7,268 bases of DNA from an uncultured Pirellulaceae bacterium (lineage in GTDB: Bacteria; Planctomycetota; Planctomycetia; Pirellulales; Pirellulaceae). Positions 1 to 5,869 of the stretch are shown here, piece after piece. The stretch is from the NCBI GenBank assembly GCA_934255105.1, contig CAKQNH010000227.1, forward strand, positions 1 to 7,268, written 5' to 3'. Made by a program: the position numbers and the translations under genes. The notes beneath the pieces were generated by a model that worked only from the letters and a program-made list of their open reading frames with translations, was not told the origin of the DNA and did no database searches. Each line of letters opens with the position of its first letter. Positions within the stretch are counted from its first letter, which is position 1.

Positions 1-768
1 CGCCTAGCTCGTGGCGGCCTGCGCGCCGCAGTCATCCATGGAAATAAATCGCAGAGCGCACGGCAACGCGCACTCGAAGCCTTTAAGAGCCGCGAAGTGC
101 AAGTTCTAGTAGCGACGGACATCGCGGCTCGCGGGATCGATATCGATGGCATTACCCACGTAGTCAACTACGATATGCCGGTTGACGCCGAGAGCTACGT
201 GCACCGCATCGGCCGCACAGGCCGAGCTGGTGCCGAGGGCATCGCCATGTCGTTCTGCTCGTCGGACGAACTGGGCGAGCTGCGCGACATCGAGCAGTTG
301 ATCGGCAAGAAGATCCCCGTCGCCCCAGGGCAAATCGTCCCCCGTGCGACACCAGCCGAGCGACGTGGTTCGGGCTCACCGGCACGTGGCCAATCGAGGC
401 AGGGTGCATCCCGACAGGGGGCACCGCGAGGCTCATCGCGACAGGGACAGCCTAAACAGGGGCCAGCGCGTCACAGTGGAGCTGCACAAGGTTCGTCCAC
501 AAGCGGATCAGGCGGACGCGGTTCCTCGGGCCCGTCCCGTGCACGCAGCTCAGACCGCAGCGGCAGCTCTCTGGCTGAGAGCAACTCCCGCAGTAGCGAT
601 CGCGTCCCGCATCGCAATGAGTCGAGAGATTCAGGCCGCACGGACGTCCGTAGTAACGTTCGCAGTAGCAGTTCGCTGCCGCAGTCCTCAAGTCAGCAGC
701 CACACGGTAAGCCACCACTGCAGCGCAAGGTTCGCCGTTTGTCGAGCACCGCCATGCGTTCGCGTTAA
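1..768 (+). CDS. DEAD-box RNA helicase, C-terminal part (5' end outside window)
   Basis: The reading frame is open from base 1, so the gene enters from the left and only about 255 C-terminal residues are present. The visible part is the end of the second RecA-like domain of a superfamily 2 ATP-dependent RNA helicase. It shows an HGNKSQ..R segment (37-54 onward), motif [12 protein letters not shown] (from 109), and motif [12 protein letters not shown] (202-231), which carries the arginine finger residues. From about base 321 to the TAA at 766-768 lies a roughly 148-residue tail rich in Ser, Arg, Gly and Gln with no hydrophobic core. Such disordered basic tails in RhlE/CsdA-type helicases commonly bind RNA. 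The likely role is cytoplasmic RNA remodelling, for example in ribosome assembly or RNA decay. Motifs Q, I, Ia and II (DEAD) are outside the window, so the exact subfamily (RhlE-like is my best guess) cannot be fixed. The family call is secure. Confidence 0.93.
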   Translation, partial: RLARGGLRAAVIHGNKSQSARQRALEAFKSREVQVLVATDIAARGIDIDGITHVVNYDMPVDAESYVHRIGRTGRAGAEGIAMSFCSSDELGELRDIEQLIGKKIPVAPGQIVPRATPAERRGSGSPARGQSRQGASRQGAPRGSSRQGQPKQGPARHSGAAQGSSTSGSGGRGSSGPSRARSSDRSGSSLAESNSRSSDRVPHRNESRDSGRTDVRSNVRSSSSLPQSSSQQPHGKPPLQRKVRRLSSTAMRSR

Positions 769-802
769 TACCTGCGGAGCACATCCGTACGGCGAGTCGC
801 CG

Positions 803-837
803 CGCCCGCAAACGCGGGCGATGCGATGCGATTTTTT
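803..837 (+). terminator. Possible intrinsic terminator after the helicase gene
   Basis: A perfect 7-bp GC-only stem, CGCCCGC (803-809) and GCGGGCG (814-820) with an AAAC loop, lies 34 nt after the helicase stop codon. A run of six T follows at 832-837. The T run begins 11 nt after the stem, further than in a classical intrinsic terminator, so the call is tentative. A second small palindrome, CGGCGA-G-TCGCCG (790-802), directly precedes the stem. Confidence 0.4.
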
Positions 838-861
838 CAGGCATCTTTCGCGACTTGTCGT

Positions 862-884
862 AGCGGAACTCGCCAAGAGTTTCG
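862..884. repeat. Dispersed 23-nt repeat, copy 1 (single arm)
   Basis: This stretch, with core GGAACTCGCCAAGAGTTTCG, is identical over 23 nt to 7049-7071, where it forms one arm of an inverted repeat. Here only one arm is present. Two exact intergenic copies more than 6 kb apart in one window point to a genome-wide dispersed repeat family. Its function is unknown. Confidence 0.75.
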
Positions 885-978
885 GCCCTCTGCGATCTCT
901 GCGTTTAAATAGGCGACGATGACAGAGACTAGACACCTATTTTCCTAGCCACGCGCATCGTACCCCTGCCCGCGCAGC

Positions 979-1142
979 GGGAGGGGTCGAGCCTAGGCGA
1001 GGGGTCGAGCCTAGGCGAGGGGGAGGGCGGAGACGGAGGGCGGAGACGGAGGGCGGAGACGGAGGGCGGAGACGGATTGCATAGATGTAGATTGTCCTTG
1101 CCCTCTCCCTCGCTTAGGCTCGACCTCTCCCAGAGGGAGAGG
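979..1142. repeat. Composite repeat cluster: 18-bp x2, 13-bp x4, flanking inverted repeat and hairpin
   Basis: Two perfect tandem copies of the 18-mer GAGGGGTCGAGCCTAGGC occupy 981-998 and 999-1016. Four perfect copies of the 13-mer GAGGGCGGAGACG follow at 1023-1074. After a short AT-richer spacer, 1108-1131 is the reverse complement of 979-1002 at 22 of 24 positions, so the block could fold as one large stem-loop with the tandem repeats in the loop. It ends in a perfect 8-bp hairpin, CCTCTCCC-AGA-GGGAGAGG (1124-1142). The strong purine bias of the + strand between 979 and 1076 is striking. I see no coding potential and no transposase. Confidence 0.85.
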
Positions 1143-1240
1143 ATCCAGTGCGAGCAGAGCTAGTGCAAGAAAATCGATAGGGAAAAGCCTCGCGAAAAGC
1201 TGTGGGGTACGTCGAGATAGTCGTTTCTGGCCCGCTTAAC

Positions 1241-2698
1241 ATGTTTCTCACTTCATTCACACAAACATCGCTACGCTGGAAACTGCTGCTACCGCTAATG
1301 GTCGCGGCAGTTGCCGCTGCGGCGATTGTGGCTGGGCTGTCATGGCAGCTCGGTCGCCAGTGGGCGCTGCACGAGGTGCAACAGCGTTTCGAAGCGATCG
1401 AGCGAACGCTTCGACCGGCTAATTTCCCACTCACCGGCTCCGTGGCTGCCTCGCTGGCAGCGCTGTCAGGCTGCGAACTCATCGCCCTTGACGATAGCGG
1501 GCAGCCCACTGCCAGCACACTGAGCCTAGTGCAAGAGCCCTTGGATAATAGCGCGTTCAGCTCCAGCGTCTTCAACTCTGGCGGCCCAAACCTGGGTCCC
1601 CACAGTGAACGCAGCGGGAAGGCGAAGCCATCAATTCCATTGCAGGTGGCGGGCCGCGATTTTCTGGCCTTCGAGCTCCGTCGCCAGGCGGGGCATTCGT
1701 CGGTGGACTCGGCCGCTCGGGTGCTGGTGCTGTTCGACCGTAGTCGCATTCAAGCTGCCAGCCGTCGGGCTGCGGTGCTGCCGCTGGTTACCGGTTTGTC
1801 GACCATCGCATTGTTGAGCACGCTCACGATCGTGGCGACTAAGAAACTCAGCGTGCGTGTCGCGCACTTGCATCACCGAGTACAACAGATTGCCGCCGGC
1901 GATTTCGGTGCCACGGTAGATGACGATTCGCAGGATGAGCTGGGGCGACTGGGGGCTGCAGTCAACAGTATGTCACACCAACTTCGCAGCTTGTGGCAAG
2001 AGGTGAATCGGCAGCAGAGCCAAAAACTGCTGCATCAGTTGGCGGCTGGCATGGCGCATCAGCTTCGCAATACACTCACCGGCGCGCGCCTGGCGCTGGA
2101 GCTGCACCAAGCGAACGGCACCAGCGATGATCGCGGCGAAGAAGTAGAGGTGGCCTTGCGCGAGATGTTGGTAGCCGAGGAGTACATTCAACGGATCCTG
2201 GTGGTGGGCAGCGGCCAGCAACAAGCGGCTCGCATCGACGAAGTGATCGATGTGCTCACAGCCGTGCGCGACAGCCATGTGGCTATCGCCAAACACTTGC
2301 ATGTCCGATTGGATTGGCGGTGGGACGACGATCTGGCTGGCCTGACTGTGACCGACGGGCCGTCGTTGCGAGCCGCCTTGTCCAACCTAGTCCTCAACGC
2401 CTTGCAGGTCAGCCAGCGGGTTAGCGTCGACGCTCGCCTGCTGGGAGAAGCCTGCTGCTGCTTCCTCATACGCGACGATGGCCCAGGCGTCGCTGCTGAG
2501 ATTGCCGACCAATTGTTTGAACCATTTATCAGTTCGAAACCGGAGGGCTTGGGCTTGGGCCTGCCCGTCGTGCGCCGCGCAGCCGATAAACTGGAAGGTA
2601 CAGTAGAATGGAGACGAGAAGCCGAGCAAACGGTGTTCGAATTCCGTTGCCTTGTCCAGCCCGCCACAGCGCTTCCCCGCAGCCAATCAGGTCAGTAA
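1241..2698 (+). CDS. Membrane-bound sensor histidine kinase (HAMP, NtrB/ZraS-like)
   Basis: The 485-residue protein is the sensor half of a two-component system. Residues 15-34 and about 178-199 are transmembrane helices enclosing a periplasmic region (about 35-177) that I cannot assign to a known sensor family. A HAMP-like linker follows (about 200-252). The phosphoacceptor motif is AGMAHQLRN with His273. The ATP-binding domain has the N-box NLVLNAL (Asn386), G1 DDGPG (Asp413), an F-box FEPF and G2 GLGLGL (436-441). The conserved acidic residue after the His is Gln here, and the usual Pro of HExxNP is Thr. An in-frame GTG at 1202 would add 13 residues. I prefer the ATG at 1241 because the first helix follows directly, although no Shine-Dalgarno is visible before either. 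The response regulator gene starts 28 nt downstream, so the two are probably co-transcribed and cognate. The signal sensed is unknown. Confidence 0.93.
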   Translation: MFLTSFTQTSLRWKLLLPLMVAAVAAAAIVAGLSWQLGRQWALHEVQQRFEAIERTLRPANFPLTGSVAASLAALSGCELIALDDSGQPTASTLSLVQEPLDNSAFSSSVFNSGGPNLGPHSERSGKAKPSIPLQVAGRDFLAFELRRQAGHSSVDSAARVLVLFDRSRIQAASRRAAVLPLVTGLSTIALLSTLTIVATKKLSVRVAHLHHRVQQIAAGDFGATVDDDSQDELGRLGAAVNSMSHQLRSLWQEVNRQQSQKLLHQLAAGMAHQLRNTLTGARLALELHQANGTSDDRGEEVEVALREMLVAEEYIQRILVVGSGQQQAARIDEVIDVLTAVRDSHVAIAKHLHVRLDWRWDDDLAGLTVTDGPSLRAALSNLVLNALQVSQRVSVDARLLGEACCCFLIRDDGPGVAAEIADQLFEPFISSKPEGLGLGLPVVRRAADKLEGTVEWRREAEQTVFEFRCLVQPATALPRSQSGQ

Positions 2699-2726
2699 AT
2701 TGTCGACAACCAGCACTCTCAAAACA

Positions 2727-4190
2727 ATGGCCCCAACCGACCACGATCCGGCCAACCGGTCGGCAGCGCTGATCTTGATCGTCGACGACGAGCCGTCGAT
2801 CTGCTGGGCACTGGAGCGCTCCTTTCGTAGCCAAGGCTATCGCACGCTGGCAGCCTCGTCGGCCGAGGAAGGACTACAGATGGCTGCCGACAAACGGCCA
2901 CAGCTAGTATTTCTGGACGTTCGCTTGCCCAAGCGGGATGGCATCGATGCGCTTCCCGATTTCCTGTTGGCTACACAAGGCGCGCCAGTCGTTGTCATGA
3001 CTGCCTTTGGCGATTTGGAAACCGCGGTGGCCGCAGTTAAACAGGGTGCCAGCGACTACTTGACCAAGCCATTTAAGCTAGAGCAAGCCACCGCAGTAGC
3101 AAAACGCAATGTCGAAGCCGCGCGTCAGCGTGCCCAATCCCGAGCTTCCCACAGCGACGGCACCCAAAGTCGAACAACCGCACGGGCGAACGAGCGGGCC
3201 GAGAAGCGAATCGTGGGATCGTCGGCTGCGATTCAGCAAGCCTTTCGTCAAATCGCTTTGGTAGCCAGCAGCAATCTGTCCGTTTTGATCACGGGAGAAA
3301 CGGGCACCGGCAAGGAGTTGGTTGCAGAAGCCATCCACCGCCACAGCCCGCGAGCGGAGCGACCGTATCTGCCAATTGCGCCCGTTGCGCTCAACGAAGA
3401 TTTGATCGAGAGCGAGCTGTTTGGCCATGTGCGCGGAGCATTTACCGGGGCCAATGAAGATCGAGCGGGATTGTTTGAGCAAGCCGAGGGTGGCACGATT
3501 TTGCTGGACGAGATCGGCGAATTGCCGTTGGGGCTGCAAGCCAAACTGCTGCGTGTATTAGAGCAGGGAGAATACACGCGCGTCGGCGAGGTCATCCCCA
3601 GGCGTTGCGACGTGCGCATGCTGGCGGCGACCAATTGTGAACTACACCGCGCCGTCAGCGAAGGCCGCTTTCGCGAAGATCTCTACTGGCGGCTCAATGG
3701 CATGCACATTCACTTGCCTCCTTTGCGCGAACGCGTCGAGGACATTGCGCCGTTGTGCGGCTACTTTCTCGAATGTCTCGGCAATCAAGCGAATGCTCAG
3801 CTCACCCCGGAACTGCTCGATCAACTGGCGTCGCGTCCCTGGTATGGCAACGTGCGCGAGCTGAGAAACGCGATTGGCCACGCGGCCGTCATGGCCGGAG
3901 ATCGTCCGTTGGAGCTGAGTGACTTCCCCAGCACGCGCGATCGGTATCCTGCGCCGCAGGACGAACAGTCACTACAGAATGCCGTGCGGAATTGGGCTGA
4001 GGCAACTGTGTCGGGCGCTCAGGGGGATGCTAGTGAACTGTATGCCCAGTTCGTAGCGGCCAGCGAGCCAACTCTCTATCGCTTCGCGACGGAACACGCT
4101 GCCGGCAATCGCGTTAAAGCAGCCGAGCTACTCGGTATTCACCGCGGTACGCTGCGCGAAAAAATGCGGCAATACGGACTGGACGATTAA
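2727..4190 (+). CDS. NtrC-family sigma-54-dependent response regulator
   Basis: The 487-residue protein has the full three-domain layout of a bacterial enhancer-binding protein. The receiver domain (about 14-130) carries the acidic pair Asp20/Asp21, phosphoacceptor Asp64 in FLDVRLP, Thr92 and Lys114. The AAA+ domain (about 162-400) has Walker A GETGTGKE (190-197), an intact GAFTGA sigma-54 contact loop (237-242), Walker B ILLDE (Asp261/Glu262), and the FREDLYWRLN and LPPLRER segments. A Fis-type helix-turn-helix ends the protein (about 461-487, NRVKAAELLGIHRGTLRE). Phosphorylation by the upstream kinase should activate ATP-driven opening of sigma-54 promoters. The ATG at 2727 fits the receiver domain boundary. 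In-frame TTG codons at 2652 (overlapping the kinase gene) and 2700 are possible but would add unconserved sequence. The stop codon lies inside the 5-bp duplication flanking the MITE-like element. Target promoters are not evident in the window. Confidence 0.95.
   Translation: MAPTDHDPANRSAALILIVDDEPSICWALERSFRSQGYRTLAASSAEEGLQMAADKRPQLVFLDVRLPKRDGIDALPDFLLATQGAPVVVMTAFGDLETAVAAVKQGASDYLTKPFKLEQATAVAKRNVEAARQRAQSRASHSDGTQSRTTARANERAEKRIVGSSAAIQQAFRQIALVASSNLSVLITGETGTGKELVAEAIHRHSPRAERPYLPIAPVALNEDLIESELFGHVRGAFTGANEDRAGLFEQAEGGTILLDEIGELPLGLQAKLLRVLEQGEYTRVGEVIPRRCDVRMLAATNCELHRAVSEGRFREDLYWRLNGMHIHLPPLRERVEDIAPLCGYFLECLGNQANAQLTPELLDQLASRPWYGNVRELRNAIGHAAVMAGDRPLELSDFPSTRDRYPAPQDEQSLQNAVRNWAEATVSGAQGDASELYAQFVAASEPTLYRFATEHAAGNRVKAAELLGIHRGTLREKMRQYGLDD
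4186..4190. repeat. Left copy of ATTAA target-site duplication
   Basis: ATTAA directly abuts the left inverted repeat and is repeated directly, not inverted, at 4409-4413 beyond the right end. Its last three bases are the regulator's TAA stop. A 5-bp match is weak evidence alone, but its exact position at both element borders supports transposition. Confidence 0.6.
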
Positions 4191-4408
4191 CCCGGATTAT
4201 TCATGAGTGTTAAACAATTGGCGTCGACTCAATGAAATCGTTTAACGCCGAGCCGCAGCAGGCCGCAATGCTCAAAGCGAACTGATTAACAGGCGGAGCT
4301 CATATGCCTACCCGCTTTCGCGGCCTGCGGAGGCGACGGCACATGCGGCAGTCAAACCTCCCTGATGATACTGCGAGTTATGAATAATCCGGCTATGAAT
4401 AATCCGGG
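4191..4408. mobile_element. MITE-like element, 218 bp, with terminal inverted repeats and 5-bp ATTAA target duplication
   Basis: The left end CCCGGATTATTCAT (4191-4204) is a perfect 14-nt reverse complement of the right end ATGAATAATCCGGG (4395-4408). The right terminus is tandemly duplicated, with 15-bp units at 4379-4393 and 4394-4408 matching at 14 positions. ATTAA precedes the left end (4186-4190) and follows the right end (4409-4413), as expected of a 5-bp target-site duplication. The interior has no plausible gene but contains further inverted repeats: GTTAAAC/GTTTAAC (4209-4215 with 4240-4246) and CAGGCCGC/GCGGCCTG (4259-4266 with 4320-4327). This is typical of a non-autonomous element moved by a transposase elsewhere. 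The left duplication includes the stop codon of the response regulator gene. The alternative is a dispersed palindromic element whose flanks match by chance. Confidence 0.72.
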
Positions 4409-4425
4409 ATTAACACCAGTAGTCT

Positions 4426-4447
4426 GTAGGCTCGCGGGCGAGCCTAC
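4426..4447. repeat. GTAGGCTCG hairpin, copy 1
   Basis: A perfect 9-bp stem, GTAGGCTCG (4426-4434) and CGAGCCTAC (4439-4447), has a CGGG loop. The same stem sequence recurs at 6341-6363, so this is a dispersed hairpin family. It could help terminate transcription between the regulator gene and sorA, but no T tract follows directly. Confidence 0.75.
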
Positions 4448-4505
4448 CAAAGCCCAACATCGATTTCGAATGTTTTTTTGAAGCGCACAATTATTCTATT
4501 CCGTC

Positions 4506-4534
4506 CTGCAAGCAGATCGCTGGATTGCTACAAT
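4506..4534 (+). promoter_or_regulatory. Weak candidate sigma-70-type promoter for the sorAB pair
   Basis: TACAAT at 4529-4534 matches five of six bases of the -10 consensus and lies about 54 nt before the sorA ATG. Seventeen bases upstream is CTGCAA, a poor -35 with three of six matches. The intergenic position is right for an operon promoter, but the match is weak. No -24/-12 (GG-N10-GC) element of convincing quality was found in this gap. Confidence 0.22.
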
Positions 4535-4588
4535 GAAAACCAGACCCAAGACCAGAGTAACGAGGCCAAGTTGAGACAGTGAGCCGCT

Positions 4589-5869
4589 ATGAATGAAAAA
4601 CGCCTACAGCGCTGGATGCCGGATCGCCCAGCGAATCGATTGCTGTTGCCTCACGGAGCCACGCGCCGCCAGTGGCTACGACAGGCTGGATTGTTGGGGC
4701 TAGGTGGGCTCATCGCAGGCTGCCGTAATCGGGCGAATCCCGAATCATCGGCTGCCGCGCTACCACCCTACGAGCAGCCCGTCGTAGAATTCCCAGAAAA
4801 AGTTCCCATGGGGCTGATCAATGATCGAAGCCCGCAACTCGAGACTCCTTGGCGCTACTTTGCCGACGACATCACTCCCAACGAAGCGTTCTTCGTGCGT
4901 TGGCACTATCAAAACATCCCGACCGCTGTCGATCTGCGGACGTGGCGATTGAAAGTCGACGGCCACGTGCAGAAGCCGCTGGAACTATCCATGCTAGACC
5001 TGCGGGCGATGCCTGCTACCGAGTTGGTGGCGGTGTGCCAGTGTTCAGGCAATTCGCGCAAGTTCTTTGAACCGCGCATTATGGGTGGACAATGGGCCAA
5101 CGGCGCCATGAGCAACGCGCGCTGGAAAGGGGTCAGCCTCAAAGCCTTGCTGGAGCGCGCAGGGGTGAAGGCTAAGGCGACCGAAGTGGCCTTTAATGGA
5201 ATGGATGAAGGGCCGATGCCCACTTCGCCCGACTTTATCAAAACGCTGGCCGTCGACCATGCCCAGGATCCCGATGTGATTCTGGCCTATGAAATGAATG
5301 GGCGCCCGCTCCCCATGCTCAATGGCTTTCCGCTACGCGCCGTCGTGCCTGGATGGTATGCGACCTACTGGGTCAAAGCCGTCGATCACGTCCAAGTGCT
5401 CAACGAACCGTTCGAGGGCTTCTGGATGGCCAAGGCCTACAAGATCCCCAACAATGCCGATGCGTCGGAACTACCCGACCAACCCGCGACGGACAAGGTC
5501 TCCATCAACCGCATGAATGTGCGGTCGTTTTGGGTCAATCCAAACCCCGAAGATGCGGCCGTGTCGGTCGCTCTGGGAGCCGAAGTGCCGCTGGAGGGTT
5601 TCGCCATGGATGGGGGTGAAGGGATCAAGACGGTCGAAGTCTCCAGCGATAACGGACAAACCTGGCTGGCAGCCGAGCTGGGTAACGATCTCGGCAAATT
5701 CTCATTCCGACGCTGGCGTTTGAAGTGGAAGCCGACCAGCGCTGGCGAGGTAGTGTTGAAGGTCCGAGCGACCAATCAGACTGGCGAAACTCAGCCGCTG
5801 GTCCCCAAGTGGAATGGTGGCGGATACATGTGGAACGTAGTCGAGGAAGTGAAGGTGCAAGTCGTATGA
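4589..5869 (+). CDS. sorA: Sulfite oxidase / sulfite dehydrogenase molybdenum subunit (SorA-like), Tat-exported
   Basis: The 426-residue protein belongs to the sulfite oxidase family of molybdopterin enzymes, which oxidise sulfite to sulfate. The N-terminus has a twin-arginine motif TRRQWLRQ (Arg26/Arg27), a Gly/Leu-rich helix and a lipobox IAGC (Cys45), suggesting export through Tat as a folded cofactor-bearing lipoprotein. The molybdopterin domain spans roughly residues 70-290. Its CQCSGNSR segment contains the expected Mo-coordinating Cys152, and NGFPLRAVVPGWYATYWVK is a typical family block. The C-terminal part (about 300-426) is the Mo-co dimerisation domain, including DNGQTW and a terminal GYMWN. 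There is no cytochrome b5 domain, unlike animal enzymes, which fits a separate cytochrome partner. The next gene overlaps by ATGA and encodes that cytochrome. SoxC is related, but no sox genes are visible. No strong Shine-Dalgarno precedes the ATG. The substrate assignment is inferred from family and partner. Confidence 0.92.
   Translation: MNEKRLQRWMPDRPANRLLLPHGATRRQWLRQAGLLGLGGLIAGCRNRANPESSAAALPPYEQPVVEFPEKVPMGLINDRSPQLETPWRYFADDITPNEAFFVRWHYQNIPTAVDLRTWRLKVDGHVQKPLELSMLDLRAMPATELVAVCQCSGNSRKFFEPRIMGGQWANGAMSNARWKGVSLKALLERAGVKAKATEVAFNGMDEGPMPTSPDFIKTLAVDHAQDPDVILAYEMNGRPLPMLNGFPLRAVVPGWYATYWVKAVDHVQVLNEPFEGFWMAKAYKIPNNADASELPDQPATDKVSINRMNVRSFWVNPNPEDAAVSVALGAEVPLEGFAMDGGEGIKTVEVSSDNGQTWLAAELGNDLGKFSFRRWRLKWKPTSAGEVVLKVRATNQTGETQPLVPKWNGGGYMWNVVEEVKVQVV

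Larger units (their letters stand above)
769..1240. other. Non-coding gap between helicase and histidine kinase genes
   Basis: No convincing gene is present. The gap holds, in order, a possible terminator (803-837), a dispersed 23-nt repeat (862-884), a tandem and inverted repeat cluster (979-1142), and about 100 nt of leader before the kinase ATG at 1241. Overlapping open frames on both strands here lack recognisable protein character and run through the repeats. I could not identify a clear -35/-10 pair for the kinase gene, although its promoter should lie here, most likely after 1142. Confidence 0.6.

Noticed and set aside
344..922. 192-codon plus-strand open frame overlapping the helicase tail
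   Set aside because: It lies in another frame of the low-complexity, GC-rich helicase tail, has an Arg/His/Ala-heavy composition without domain character, and runs into the terminator and repeat region.
979..1076. CRISPR-like array
   Set aside because: The 13- and 18-bp units are directly contiguous with no unique spacers, and no cas gene is present.
1202..1240. GTG start giving the kinase 13 extra residues
   Set aside because: The extra residues separate the start from the first transmembrane helix without adding any known feature. The ATG at 1241 gives a standard N-terminus.
1114..1749. 211-codon minus-strand open frame antisense to the histidine kinase
   Set aside because: It is a Ser/Arg/Thr-rich shadow of a clearly coding gene, and its end runs into the repeat cluster. 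No recognisable motif.
2652..2726. TTG start giving the response regulator 25 extra residues and an overlap with the kinase gene
   Set aside because: The receiver domain begins normally after the ATG at 2727, and the extra part is low-complexity with no visible ribosome binding site.
4519..4534. Possible sigma-54 promoter around TGGATTGCT before sorA
   Set aside because: The GG and GC are only three bases apart instead of ten, so the -24/-12 spacing is wrong.
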